64,000 bases of DNA, taken from NCBI GenBank assembly GCA_019009955.1, contig CM032233.1, positions 128,612,501 to 128,676,500 on the forward strand. The letters are read 5' to 3'. The position numbers were made by a program, and so were the translations under genes. Below, piece after piece: positions 1 to 10,800 of this stretch; position 1 is the stretch's first letter; each line of letters opens with the position of its first letter. The stretch comes from Riptortus pedestris. Taxonomy: Eukaryota > Arthropoda > Insecta > Hemiptera > Alydidae. The notes beneath the pieces are model-generated. The model was not told the origin of the DNA, did no database searches, and saw only the letters and a list, made by a program, of their open reading frames with translations.

Positions 1-192
1 GTCTAAATTGGGTTAGTAGTAATATACATACCAAGTTTCATAAAATTCGGTTCAGGCATTTATGCGTGAAAAGGTAACAAACAAACAAACAGACACGAAA
101 GAAACAAAATGCAGTTATGGTGTCTATGACATGTGAAACGAAAAGTTATCGTGAAATTTCGCGACAAAAATCAATGTACAGACAGAGGTTAC

Positions 193-241
<49 letters not shown>
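1..241 (-). mobile_element. Helitron 5' end, partial (continues off the window)
   Basis: Read on the minus strand this is the 5' portion of the Helitron family whose complete copy lies at 9427-10507. From the 5' terminus at 241 (TC, preceded by A) it runs through a (TA)n tract, an invariant block with AAATTGTAACC, a short (TTTG)n tract and a conserved block near 15-60. The 3' part lies beyond base 1. It is non-coding in the visible part. Confidence 0.7.
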
Positions 242-340
242 TATACACACACATATATACATACACATATATAAATGTTTTTATGTCAAATAAAATTATC
301 TTTGATATTTTTTTAATTGTAAATTTATGGTTATTATTTT

Positions 341-398
341 AAGAAAAGGAATGGCCCTAGAAGAGGTGAGATGTAGTACACGAAACAATAAAAGGACA
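341..398 (+). ncRNA. Degenerate hammerhead-like motif of a Penelope-like 3' end
   Basis: Alignable by eye with the better motif at 8204-8244: both have AAAAGGRATRGCCC, then a GAAGA core, a variable stem and a CGAAA core. Here the CUGANGA box carries an extra base, so activity is unlikely. I see no coding sequence beside it. Confidence 0.25.
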
Positions 399-503
399 TT
401 TGTTAAGTAGATCATATGTTATGCGTTGAAAAAAAGGAGTTGGCAACCCTTTGCATTAAAGTATGTAGAATAATTCAACATGGGGCCCAGGAAAGTTAAA
501 AGA

Positions 504-637
504 ACAGTATATAGACTTTTGAACGGACCTCATTTTCATCTTCTCTTGAGTAGGGTCGAGGCACTTGAAGAGAAGTTCGAAATTCAGGTAATGAGTGCAA
601 CCTCAGTAGCTCATTCTCCTTGAGGGAAATCTGTTAA
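504..637 (-). repeat. RepA left-end fragment
   Basis: Minus-strand copy of the first ~130 bp of RepA, from the microsatellite-proximal motif (TTTTGAACGGACCTC) to the terminal GGGAAATCTGTTAA. The rest of the element is missing. Confidence 0.7.
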
Positions 638-1197
638 TATGTAGAAATTAATTTCATTTAGTAGCCCTAATGAATTCTAAAACATTTGATTCCATCCTAC
701 GAGGAATGTAAGACAATATCATAGAATGTCATGGACCTATTGTTCCTACTCACGTGCCATAATTTTGGTCGTATTAATTCATAAGGAAAATGCACCATTT
801 TGCGCAGCGTTTCCTTGTATACGGTGCTCATTAAACAGTTTAGTCCTGTCAAAGGTAGAGAGGTTAATAACAGAGCTACTAATTACTGTGTATATACTGT
901 GTTCCATGAACTTATACAAATAGCTCAGAGGATTCCGAAATTAGAACCGTTCAAGCTTATTAATGTGATATAGGGGATGTGTATAGGGGAAATATATTAT
1001 TGGCAGAGGATGTTGTTACCTCTTTACCTATCTACAGTATTCTAATTTTGTTCTCTAACACGGAAAGAAGCATTTCCTAGGTTTAATAAGCCAACCTCCA
1101 GGAAAGAAAAAAAAAAACATATTTAAATTGTCGCCCCATAATTAGCGACACTTATAAGATGTCTAGAATTTAGAAAATATCTTTAGGTTTCAAATCA
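638..1197. other. No feature recognised
   Basis: AT-rich sequence of about 560 bp. The only ORF (726-923) has no recognisable domain, and I see no repeat match to the rest of the window. Confidence 0.4.
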
Positions 1198-1665
1198 ATG
1201 TTTCAGTAAATTTTAATAACTTCCCGACTGGAAGTGTCTGAAATGTAAACAAACAAGTCTGCCTCTTACCGGAAAGAAAAACAATTACTGAAACATATCC
1301 GAATATAACATTAATTTCATTGAAAACTATTTACTATATCTAGTACCGTAATTTATAATGAATCAGCCTGAAAGAATAGTGGAGGTGTAGAGAGGAAATC
1401 GAAATCTCTCCTTTATTATGAGTCGAGTCATAAAATGTTATATAATCAGTTTTTCAAATATTATCGTTCTACAATTGTTGTATGCATTTTTTCGTAACTC
1501 AATTACTAAGCGAGTTTTTCCTACATTCTTCTTTTCAGCTTTCAGTAACTCGCCCGCCCCCCTCCCCGTTCTACACATCAGTTTCTTCATAGGAAAAGAG
1601 TATGTGGCGAGATCAGATCACGTGTGTTAAACCAGAACGTGGGAAATCTGCTTAGTTTACGCAGA
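1198..1665. repeat. RepA fragments
   Basis: 1198-1370 is a minus-strand internal piece (the segment with ACCGGAAAGAAAAACAATTA). 1376-1665 is a divergent plus-strand piece ending in a recognisable right end (ACGTGGGAAATCTGCTTAG). The next copy begins within about 10 bp, head to tail. Confidence 0.6.
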
Positions 1666-1675
1666 CGTTTAAAGG

Positions 1676-3192
1676 ATTTCCCTTAAGGGAAATCAGCTAT
1701 AAAGGTCGTACACATGAGGCGATTATCGAAACATTTCTTCAAATGTCCATCGATCCTACGTAAGAGATGACGAAAATGAGGTCCTTTCAAAATTGTATAT
1801 ATATATATATATATATATATAGTGTTACGAAAATTAAATACATGAAAAATTAACCAGAGATAGTCACTTATTTGGGAAGTGCGAGGTGGATCAAAGAAGC
1901 CGACAGAGGATCGAGTTCGTTCGAGTCCTGTTCTGGTTGGGTCTGGGCCTCCCCTTTGATATTTTGCCGCCAATCGATATAAGACACCCTGGCCGACCCT
2001 AGTCAGTGAGTTTATTCTCAGCTGTCTGCAAGTGTTCATCAGTGCTACAGTGCGACTTGGTGCAGTGCGGCAAAGTGTTTTTATGTGAAGAACAGTGTTG
2101 TGCGGTGACTGTAAGTAACAGTATAGTGCCGTGTTTAAGACAGTGCAGTGCCGTTAACTTCGCGCAACTAAAGGACAGTGCAGTGCAGTGTTTTTGTGAA
2201 CTTCAGTAATCATGAGCGAATTATTGGACTGTGTAATCTGAAGAGGAGTGAAGCTATCAGTGCATACTGTGAGTAGTAATTAGTATTAAGTGTGTAGTGT
2301 ATTGTAAATAAATTGTGATTAAAAAGTGTAAAGCTTGTGTGTGTTTAATTTTGCAATCCAAAAGAACTCTTATAAACAACGTTTATTTCTGATTTAGTAA
2401 TAAAAACGTAACAATATATATACACACACACATACATATCTATCTATCTATATATTTGTCTGATACCGCTCTAGCGGTCGCAATTATTGTTTGATCATTA
2501 CCAAACTAGACATTTAGTCGTTTTATGTAAAAAGAAAGATCAAGTATGTTAACGGCTGAAATCGGACCAGGGGGACGAGAGGGGGCTTAGAGGGGGAGAA
2601 TTCTGAAAATTCTAAATATCTCTGTTACTATACGCCAAATCGAAAATGTGCATGAAATCAATCTTATTGAAAATTAAATTTATTATAAAAATTGTTTTAT
2701 ACAATATTAACCGAAATATTTGCATTTTTCAGTTTTCAGCCTTCAGCAAACCCCCTACTTCTACTTATGTTACATGAAGAATACTCTGTTATATAATAAA
2801 CCACTTTATTCGAAGCTTAAAAACCTTTAATAACCTTTAATACACGAAATACATGCAAATATGGTCTGGTGCCCCCCTCCCTGTCTTAAGTTCTTGAACT
2901 ACTAAAATTTGATTGATTGAGGTAAAAATTATTCTGATTCATTAAAAATTACAGTACTAGATATAGTAAATTGTTTTCAATAAAATTAATATGTTATACT
3001 CAGATATATTTCAGTAATTGTTTTTCTTTCCGGTGAGACGTTGGCAGACCTGTATATTCACATTTCAGACGCTTCCCATAGGGAAATTATTACATTTGAT
3101 TGAATTACTTCTTATTACCGTATGTAGATTTACCTGTTCTTAAACTTCACGAGGGAAACTGTTTATTTTTCGCAGCCCCGCTGACAATGGAC
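1676..3192 (+). repeat. RepA copy interrupted by a solo LTR
   Basis: The left end (palindromic TTTCCCTTAAGGGAAA) is at 1676-1695 and the (TA)n tract begins at 1797. The element resumes after 2413 with its usual TTTGTCTGATACCGCTCTAGC block and runs to a decayed right end near 3170-3192. The LTR at 1823-2413 sits inside the microsatellite. Confidence 0.75.
1823..2413 (+). mobile_element. Solo LTR of an LTR retrotransposon
   Basis: A 591-bp unit with terminal inverted ends TGTTACG and CGTAACA, flanked on both sides by the TA tract of a RepA copy, so the target duplication cannot be read. A TATA-like ATATAAG followed by a CAGT start-like motif lies near 1977-2006. There is no gag-pol, primer-binding site or second LTR nearby, so it is a recombination-derived solo LTR. 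A second copy in reverse orientation is at 26968-27633. Superfamily not assigned. Confidence 0.75.
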
Positions 3193-3314
3193 TAGGATTA
3201 AGGGGGGGGTTCGAAAATTAAAAAAAAAATACGTTATCTTTAGAAATATGAGATGAGAACACTAGTGTGTCATAGTTGCACGTGTGAAATCAGAAGACCC
3301 GGTGTGATGAACTT

Positions 3315-3453
3315 TTAGCAGATTTCACTTGAGGGAAATCAGCTATTGAGGTCGTACTAACGACGCGATTTTCGAAATTTATCTTCAAATGTCCATCGGT
3401 CCATCGACCCTACCCTGGAGATGCCGAAAATGAGGTCCATTCAAAACTGTATA

Positions 3454-3516
<63 letters not shown>

Positions 3517-4294
3517 TTGTCTGTTACCGCTCTAGCAGTCGCAATTATTGTTTAATAGTTACCAAACTCGATATTTAGTCGTTTTATGTAAAAAAAAAGA
3601 TCAAGTAGGTTAACGGCTGAAATCGGACCAGGGGGAGGGTAGTTTAGAGGGGGAGAATGTTGAAAATTCGAAATATCTCCGATATTATACGTCGGATCGA
3701 AAAAATGTATAGAATTAATCTTATAGCAAACTAAATGTACTATAAATATTGTTATAAACATTTATTTCCTATCTTGAATATTAACAGAGTTATTTCCATT
3801 TTTCAGTTTTCAGAAATCAGCAAACCCCCATTTCTACTCATGTTACATAAACAATACTCGGTTATGTTATAAAGCACACCATTCGAAGCTCAAATACCAA
3901 ATATTGTTTTCAAGAGACATTTATAATCGAGATACATGCAAACATGTTCTGGTGACCCCCCTTCTTAAGTTTTTGGACTATTTAAATTTGGTTGATTTAA
4001 ACAAAAATTATTCTGATTCATTATAAATTACAGTACTAGATATAGTAAATAGATTTCAATCAAATTAATATGTTATATTCAGATATATTACAGTAATGGT
4101 TTTTCTTTCCGGTAAGAAGTTGGCAGAACTGTTTTTTACATTTCAGATGGTTCCCGCCGGAAGGTTTCTTATTATCGTTTGTATTTATTCACTTAATATT
4201 TTCGGTGGTGAGGTTTTATTGGTATGTAGATAAATCTATTGTTAAACTTCACTCGGGAAATCTGCTTAGTTTAGGATGCCCCTGAGTGGCGGAC
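3315..4294 (+). repeat. RepA, complete long variant
   Basis: Both ends are present: TTAGCAGATTTC at the left and the decayed ...GGCGGAC then T run at the right. The internal order is left block, (TA)n at 3458-3515, TTTGTCTGTTACCGCTCTAGC block, G-rich run, then the long-variant segment with TTTCTTTCCGG. It has no coding capacity. Confidence 0.8.
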
Positions 4295-4651
4295 TTTTTA
4301 ATAGACCACTCCTCCTCCAACCACGGGCTATTGACCATTGTGCCCTGACCCGCATGGGGCGGGCCAAATATTCTCCAATGTTGTTGGAGAAAGTTTCCCA
4401 ACTAGTCTGGAGGACTTAGTGACAAACACAGTGAGTTGCCTCTCTAGTTGGAGTAAACAGGGAGTGGGAGGAGCGGGCTAGGTTATGTCCTCTACTTTAT
4501 TGAAAGTTACTCCCACTCCATATTCCCATGCTGCTGCCTTGCCTCGAGGTGTTCGCCGTGTAGCCCGCTAGAGACAATATTTTAAATTTTTAAGCACGGC
4601 AAGAGGTTTTTGTTGTAAATCAGGCTTAGCAAAGGCAGTAGGTTACGAAAA
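4295..4651. other. Unrecognised insert between two RepA copies
   Basis: About 350 bp of more GC-balanced sequence lying between the right ends of two RepA copies that point toward each other. No ORF, RNA gene or repeat match seen. Confidence 0.4.
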
Positions 4652-5073
4652 ACTGCAGGGGCTGAGTAAACTAAGCAGATTCCCAACGTGAAGTTATACA
4701 ATAGAGAAATCTCCATAAGAGATCCGAACAGTTACGGAAATGGCCGAACTAGCTTTTGGCGGGAAACTCACTCCCGTCTGTTACCCACCCACATTTAATA
4801 AAAATGCAAATATCTCGGTTAATATTCAAGATAGAGAATATATGTATATAAGAATATTTATAGTAAATTTAATTTGCAATATGATTGATTCTATACGATT
4901 TTTCGATCCGACGTATAGTAATGGAGATATTTCGAAAATCCACCCTCTAACCCCCCCTCCCACTGGTCCGATTTCAGCCGTTAACGAACTTGATCTTTCT
5001 TTTTACATAAAACGACTAAATATCGGGTTTGGTAACGATCAAACAAAAATTGCGACCGCTAGAGCGGTAACAG

Positions 5074-5125
<52 letters not shown>

Positions 5126-5249
5126 TTTTGAACGGACCTCATTTTCGTCATCTACTAGGTAGGATCAATGGACATTTGAAGAAAAATTTCGAAAATTCCG
5201 TCATGAGTACAACCACAATAGCTGATTTCCCTCAAGGGAAATCTGCTGA
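4652..5249 (-). repeat. RepA, complete short variant
   Basis: The minus-strand copy runs from the right-end hairpin region (CTGCAGGGGCTG) to the left terminus (AAATCTGCTGA). (TA)n is at 5078-5121. With the copy at 3315-4294 it forms an inverted pair. Confidence 0.8.
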
Positions 5250-5589
5250 AATGGCAGTATGCAACAGCTCTACCACACCAATTTGCAGAAAATGTCTAAA
5301 CCTATAATATAAAACTATTTTTTTTTATGATATTAATGTTGTATTATTAATTGAGAAATAAATCAGAATGGTTTTGAAAGCACTTGTTAATAAATAATTA
5401 TATGTCTATTAATGTAAACTATCAAAAAGAGTAAGATATTCATAAACAAGATAAGAATATTAAAAATAATCATGCCGATTTAAGAATTTTATCTTAATTT
5501 TAAATCCTGGTTTAGTTATAATAAATATAATTGTTCTTTTTAAAGCAATTCTTTCAACGACTTTTAAGCCCTGGGTCATTCTGACCCGA
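5250..5589. other. AT-rich stretch, nothing recognised
   Basis: No ORF of note and no match to other repeats in the window. A small perfect inverted repeat, GGGTCATTCTGACCC, and a G run occur just before the next RepA fragment. Confidence 0.35.
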
Positions 5590-6144
5590 CATCACGGGGG
5601 GGGGGGGGTCATGAGAACATATTTGCGTGTATTTCATATAATAAAGGTCTCTTGAAAACAATAGTTGGTATTTAAGCTTTGAATAAAGTGGTTTACTATA
5701 TGACCGAGTATTGTTTATGTACATGAGTAGAAGTGGGGGTTTGCTGAAGGCTGAAAACTGCAAAATGTGAATATCTCAGATAATATTGAAGATAGAGAAT
5801 AAACGTTTATAACAATATCATAGTAATATATAACGGAGAAATTTCGAATTTTAAAAAGTCACACCCTTTAAACCCCCACCCCCATTCCCCTAGTCCGATT
5901 CAACCGTTAACGAACTTGATCTTATTACATAAAACAACTAAATATCGAGTTTGGTAACGATTAAACAAAAATTGCGACCGCTAGAGCGACAAAAGACAAA
6001 TATATAGATAGATATACATAGTTTTGAACGGACCTCGTTTTCGTCATCTCCTAGGGATCGATGGACATTTGAAGACAAATTTTGAAAATCGAGTCATGAG
6101 TCGAGAGCTCATTAGCTGATTTCCCTTAAGGGGAAATCATCTAA
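5590..6144 (-). repeat. RepA, right end missing
   Basis: Minus-strand long-variant internal part through to a left terminus AAATCATCTAAA. The microsatellite is short here (ATATAGATAGATATACATA) rather than a long TA run. Confidence 0.7.
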
Positions 6145-6180
6145 ATAATCGAGTTTTTTTGCGATCAAAAACCATTGTGG

Positions 6181-6182
<2 letters not shown>

Positions 6183-6244
<62 letters not shown>
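6183..6244. repeat. (TA)n microsatellite
   Basis: Uninterrupted TA dinucleotides of about 60 bp, directly upstream of a Penelope-like relic. Such tracts are also inside RepA, the Helitrons and next to other retroelement ends, and they produce spurious Tyr-Ile ORFs. Confidence 0.95.
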
Positions 6245-6247
<3 letters not shown>

Positions 6248-6479
6248 CTGGTCTCCTAGATCGATGGAAATGGACTAATCAATCCCTTTTGATCAAAGAC
6301 TTGCTGTTATACATCCAAGATAGATGTTCAGAAATGAAATTTGGAAAGATGTTTTTAAATGTGGATGGCAAAATAAAAAAATTGACAATGCTGGTGTAGA
6401 AAGTAGATAGTGGACATAAAAAGGAACCCCTTGACAAGGAGCTATTGTTAGGGAATTAAATAAAACTGAAGTAAAAAAC

Positions 6480-6826
6480 ATTTAAAAGAAAACGAAGAAT
6501 GAAATTACATCCGTCCTATTCCTTCAACTATCACCCACAAATATATAGAAAACTGAAACTAATTTGTAATGGTATGTAATATAGCCTGGAAATATAACAA
6601 TAAAATACAAAATAATTCTAGTAGAATTAAAGATAAAGTAACTGAATCAAAATCTGAATATAATATATATGAAATTAGCTGCAATGGAACGTACATTGGA
6701 GAGTACTCACAGCTGCTGAATATAAGGTTAAAGCAACACGTAAAAAGTATAGCTAATAATGAGAATAAAACTGCTTTGACGGATCATTCTATCTCCAATT
6801 TTGAAAAAGTTCAAATAATTATTTGA
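6480..6826 (+). pseudogene. Penelope-like retroelement, GIY-YIG nuclease relic
   Basis: The frame 6569-6826 encodes a linker (NNKIQNNSSRIKDKV) and then the GIY-YIG core: YNIYEISCN, TYIGE, and an Arg-containing helix LNIRLKQHV. This is the C-terminal endonuclease of Penelope-like elements, which acts with the reverse transcriptase during target-primed insertion. The upstream piece 6480-6568 looks like the end of the RT-linker region but carries stops. The frame runs into a palindrome at 6810-6827, where an unrelated gene fragment begins on the other strand. The full ORF is missing, so this is a 5'- and 3'-truncated relic. Confidence 0.65.
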
Positions 6827-7407
6827 AGTTCAGCTTTTTCTTTTGTTAAGCCCAGATCCCTAACTAAGTCATTAAGCTCGACCTGAGTGAACAATTTAGG
6901 CTCTACATTTTCTGTAACACATTGGAATTCTTCATCGTGTTCATCTAACTCCGACTGTACATCAGAAAATACTTCTGTTTCAATAGAATTTAAGTCCTCT
7001 GGTGGTTCCGGGATTGGCAAATCTACACCGTGCCCTACTGGTCGGATGGCGGACGGAAGGTTAGGGTAGCTTATTACCTTCTTGTTCTTAGAGTTATGAC
7101 CAGTAATATCTACACTGCAAAAGTAACAGTCATCGGAATGATTTTTTGGTTCCCTCCATATATTGGGAACAGCAAATTTAAAGTGTTTTTTCTCTTTTTT
7201 TGACCATTTCCTGAGGTCTTCAACACATACATAACATACCTTATGCGGTGCCCAAGGTTTATCCTGGTCTCCAAGTTTGGTTCCAAAGTATGCTAGATAA
7301 ACCTTTTTCACAAAGTCTGTAATGTTTCTTTGGTGCTTTTTAATAACAAACTCACCACAAATATAACAAAAACTGTCAGCAGAGTTTTTACAGCCGCGAT
7401 GAGACAT
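6811..7407 (-). pseudogene. N-terminal fragment of a multicopy insect protein family
   Basis: I chose the start at 7407, giving MSHRGCKNSADSFCYICGEF, because known relatives begin this way; an ATG 12 bp upstream is also in frame. Visible features are two CxxC pairs near residues 14-17 and 57-60, a third Cys pair near 95-98 (zinc-binding look), and an acidic stretch near 140-165. In insects this family continues for several hundred residues. Here it stops after about 198 residues at the junction with the Penelope relic, so it is a truncated copy. The C-terminal part of the same family is at 20977-21669. Its function is unknown to me; copy number and context suggest a mobile-element-associated protein. 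Confidence 0.6.
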
Positions 7408-8146
7408 TGCACTGAGCACATGTACAGGAAACGTAAAAGTGAGGTTATGTTGAAAATAAACAAAACATCAGCTGTTTAGCATGTGTTTCAGCAGTGCTGC
7501 CAACATCATCTTTGTTCATTAGACCTATTTTTTCATGTTATCTTAACTATGAAAAAGCTGTTAAATTCTAAAAATGTTTCTTTATTTCATGAATTTAACT
7601 ATAAAATGTGAATAAATGGTGGGTGATACAACTTTTTAAGCATCATATTTGGATTCAGCAACCTAAACAACATAAGAATAAGGTATTTTCATTAAAAAAG
7701 TTTTTTCATCGTTGGCCTGTGTAATTGATAACGAAGAAATAATATTAAACGGAAAACAAAAGAGAACATTCACATAATAAAAAATAAAAAAAGGGCAGTA
7801 AGCAAAAAAAAAAACAGAAATCAAATACCTCAATCATATATTCTATAACATTTTATCTTAAATTAATCGATTTTAAATTATTACGCGAAATATTTGAGTT
7901 CAAGATTGACTTGTAAATAATCGATTTTTACTCAGCTAACTTAACCTACCTGGGGAACCTCTCAGTATCAACTACCCCCTCAGTGAGGACAGCCGCAACG
8001 TAATGTAGAAGGTAAACGAGCACTTCAGAAATGTAAGTTTCAATTTATAATTAGATTTAATAAATATATCATAGATGTAGGCACCTACTAATACAATATA
8101 TAGCAAAAGAATGATTAAGGGATGTGTTAAATTAATGTTATTAAGA

Positions 8147-8150
<4 letters not shown>
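7408..8150. other. AT-rich, nothing recognised
   Basis: About 740 bp upstream of the truncated gene fragment. It could hold promoter sequence of that copy, but I see no specific motif. The 3' edge is a (TA)n tract (8151-8190). Confidence 0.4.
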
Positions 8151-8192
<42 letters not shown>

Positions 8193-8203
8193 AAAAGGGA
8201 TAG

Positions 8204-8244
8204 CCCCTGAAGAAGTGGTAAATAAGCCTCGAAATATGTAGGGG
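8204..8244 (+). ncRNA. Hammerhead ribozyme-like motif (Penelope type)
   Basis: Core boxes in order: CTGAAGA (8207-8213, fits CUGANGA), a short stem II, CGAAA (8230-8234), then a tiny stem III and GTA with predicted cleavage after 8240. Stem I pairs CCC (8204-8206) with GGG (8241-8243). Very short stems I and III are typical of hammerheads in Penelope-like terminal repeats. The adjacent coding part is absent. Confidence 0.45.
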
Positions 8245-8365
8245 AGATTAAATAAAGTTTGCATCGAAGAAAATGTTTTTTAATTGAAGACCCTTGCCAT
8301 AAAATTTGAAGAATATATAAATAATATTGGGTTCAGATTAAGAAGTACACACAAACACACACACC

Positions 8366-8475
8366 TCATTTTCGTCATCTCCTGGGTAGGATCAATGGTC
8401 ATTTGAGGAAGATTCTTAGAAAATCGCACCATGATTTTCCTCTATAGCTGTTTTCCCCGTATGGGAAATCAGCTT
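8366..8475 (-). repeat. RepA left-end fragment
   Basis: Minus-strand left ~110 bp of RepA (CTCATTTTCGTCATCTCC to TATGGGAAATCAGC). It is preceded by a short CA tract in place of TA. Confidence 0.7.
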
Positions 8476-8792
8476 ATATATTGACTTCGACCGATCTCTT
8501 ATTATGTGTTGCTTTAGGGAAATCTGCTAAAAGAGTTTTCAATCTTTTCGACGAAATAAAACCCCCCTCGGTGGGGGCTAATAGACAATTCGCCGGGGAC
8601 AGGGAGCATTGAAATACAACTTCTCCCATTCGATTTCCTGTCGGGCGTCTCCTTTGTTCTGCCCCCAATAAAAATACATATTTCACAATGAGCCTTTTGT
8701 TAGTGTCAGCTCGTTTTTCCACTAGCACTCCTCGTTAGTTTACCGATCTGACGCCTACCATTCCTACCATTACTACAATTGAAATCATAAAA
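8476..8792. other. Unrecognised, with a scrap of RepA terminus
   Basis: Contains an isolated RepA-like left terminus (AGGGAAATCTGCTAAAAG, 8517-8534) and otherwise unassigned sequence. An ORF on the minus strand (8474-8728) has no domain I recognise. Confidence 0.35.
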
Positions 8793-10713
8793 GATCCGTC
8801 ACGCAGGGGGTGCTTAAACTAAGCAGATTTCCCCACGTGAATTTTTACAATAGAGGAATCATAACATACTCATAACACTTAACACCACCGTAAATACAAA
8901 CGGTAATGAGAAATCATTCAGTTAATGTTAATATGCTCTTTACGGAAACGCCTTGCGAATTAGAAACAAATAGGTCTGCCAACAACTCAGGGCTGAACAG
9001 ATAGATAGACATATTCTTCACCGGAAGGAAAACAATTACTGATATATACCTGAATATAACATATTGCTTTTATTGCAAACTATTTACTATATCTAGTGCT
9101 GCAATTTATAATGAATCAGAATAATTTATATTTTAATAACCAAAATTTTTGTAGTCCAATAACTAAAATGGAGGGGGGGGGATCAACAGAACGTATTTGA
9201 ATATATACCACAAAGTAAAAGCTTATACGAATCTCTAAACCAATTTCAAGAGAACCGAACAGTTACGGAAACGGCCGAACTAATACGGAATCTTACGACC
9301 AGAACAGACAAGACCCGATCTCATCTTGTCCGTTATTCACACAAACTTAATAAAAATGGAAATATCACGGTTAATATTCAAGATAGAGAATAAATGTATA
9401 TATATAAATATTTATAGAAAATTTAATCTATATATATATAAAATTGTAACCTCTGTCTGTACATTGTTTTTTTTCGCGAAATTTCACGATAACTTTTTGT
9501 TTCACATGTCATAGACACCATATCTGCATTTTGTTTCTTTCGTGTATGTTTGTTTGTTTGTTTGTTACCTTTTCACGCATAAACGGCTGAACCGAATTTT
9601 ATGAAACTTGGTATGTATATTACTACTAACCCAACTTAGACTTTAGGCTATATTAATTTTCTCTGAGACGAACAGGAGTGGGGGTTATAAGGGAAGCCTG
9701 AAATTAAAAATAGCGATATTTCGTTTTCTATTGGTTTTTCGGTAAATATGCACATAACAAAAGTTGTTTATTTTGTTATTTAGAGTAACGTTTGTTATAT
9801 ACACTTTTGTCGTATACCGAAGTTTAAATGCGTTATACGCTAAAAATTATAGCGGGAGTCAACAATATTATTTGCCAAAAAAGACTCAACCGAACTAAAT
9901 AAAACTCGGTATGTGTATTAGCAGTGAGGCCTTCATTATAATAAGCCATACCAACATTTCTACGGACGGGCAGGAGTGGGGGTTATAAGGGAAGCCTGAA
10001 ATTAAAAATAGCGATATTTCGTTTCCTATTGGTTTTTCCGCAAATATAAACATAACAAAAGTTGTTTATTTTGTTATTTGGAGTAACTTTTGCTATTTAC
10101 ACTTTTGTCGTATACCTAAGTATAAATGAGTTATACGTTAAAACTTAAGCGGGCACTAACGGCTGAACCGAACTTAACAAAACTCGGTATGTCAATTAGC
10201 ATTAATTCTTCCATGATTATAAATTATATTAACATTTTTAGGTTCGAACGGGAGGGGGGTTATAAGAGAGGCCTGAAATAAAAATTCACCATATTTACAT
10301 GTATAAGAGACGGGAAATATAAAAATTTTGAAGACATTGAAGCCTTATCGAACAAATAATTCTATTATTAGCAAATCCACAACAACGGGTATCAATCCTA
10401 AACAATGGGACGGGTAAATGTCAAAATATTGTGCAATGTAAAGTAAAAAATACCACCACCATTCAGCCTCAAATGAATTCCCGGGCGGAGCCGGGTATCT
10501 GAGCTAGTTTGTAATAAGATTGGTTCTATACCAGAGGGAGGGGGGAGAGAGGGGAAGAGGGGGGAGAGGGGGGAGTGAGAGAGAGAGTTTTTTGAACGGA
10601 CCTCATTTTCGTCATCTCCTGGGTAGGATCGATGGACATTTAAGAAATATTTTCGAAAATCACGTCATGAGTACGACCTCAATAGCTGATTTCCCCAAAG
10701 GGAAATCTTCTAA
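8793..10713 (-). repeat. RepA, long chimeric copy split by a Helitron
   Basis: The right end (GATCCGTCACGCAGGGGG) is at 8793 and the left end at 10713. Before the Helitron it contains both the long-variant segment (about 8930-9200) and the short-variant segment (about 9240-9300), so it may be two fused copies. After the Helitron the TA tract is replaced by a purine-rich GA tract (10535-10590). Confidence 0.7.
9427..10507 (+). mobile_element. Complete non-autonomous Helitron
   Basis: The element begins TC (9427) and ends CTAG (10504-10507). It has a 3' hairpin CCCGGGCGGAGCCGGG about 11 nt before the end and lies between A and T of the host with no target duplication. All are canonical Helitron features. 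The host is a RepA copy: joining the flanks restores ATTTAA/TTTGTAATAAG, the sequence seen uninterrupted in other RepA copies (for example near 39350). Inside are a (TTTG)n tract and two to three ~298-bp tandem units. There is no Rep/helicase ORF, so it needs an autonomous relative. Confidence 0.85.
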
Positions 10714-10722
10714 TAGCGAAAA

Positions 10723-10800
10723 ATCCGTCACCCACGAACTGTGTAAACCAAGCAAATTTCCCACGTGGTAATACATTACTGATATCATCTCACCAAATAT
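10723..10800 (-). repeat. RepA right-end fragment, second subfamily
   Basis: Has the RepA right end (ATCCGTCACCC..., AAGCAAATTTCCCACGTGG) followed by a block with CTGATATCATCTCACC. That block is shared with 34373-34458, 39914-40010, 46146-46235 and 11918-12016, marking a subfamily with a different body. Confidence 0.6.

Noticed and set aside
726..923. 65-codon ORF
   Set aside because: No domain, no repeat relation and no coding-like composition; length is expected by chance in AT-rich DNA.
2006..2209. Cys-rich 67-codon ORF
   Set aside because: It is the GTGCAGTG-type repeat of the solo LTR read in one frame.
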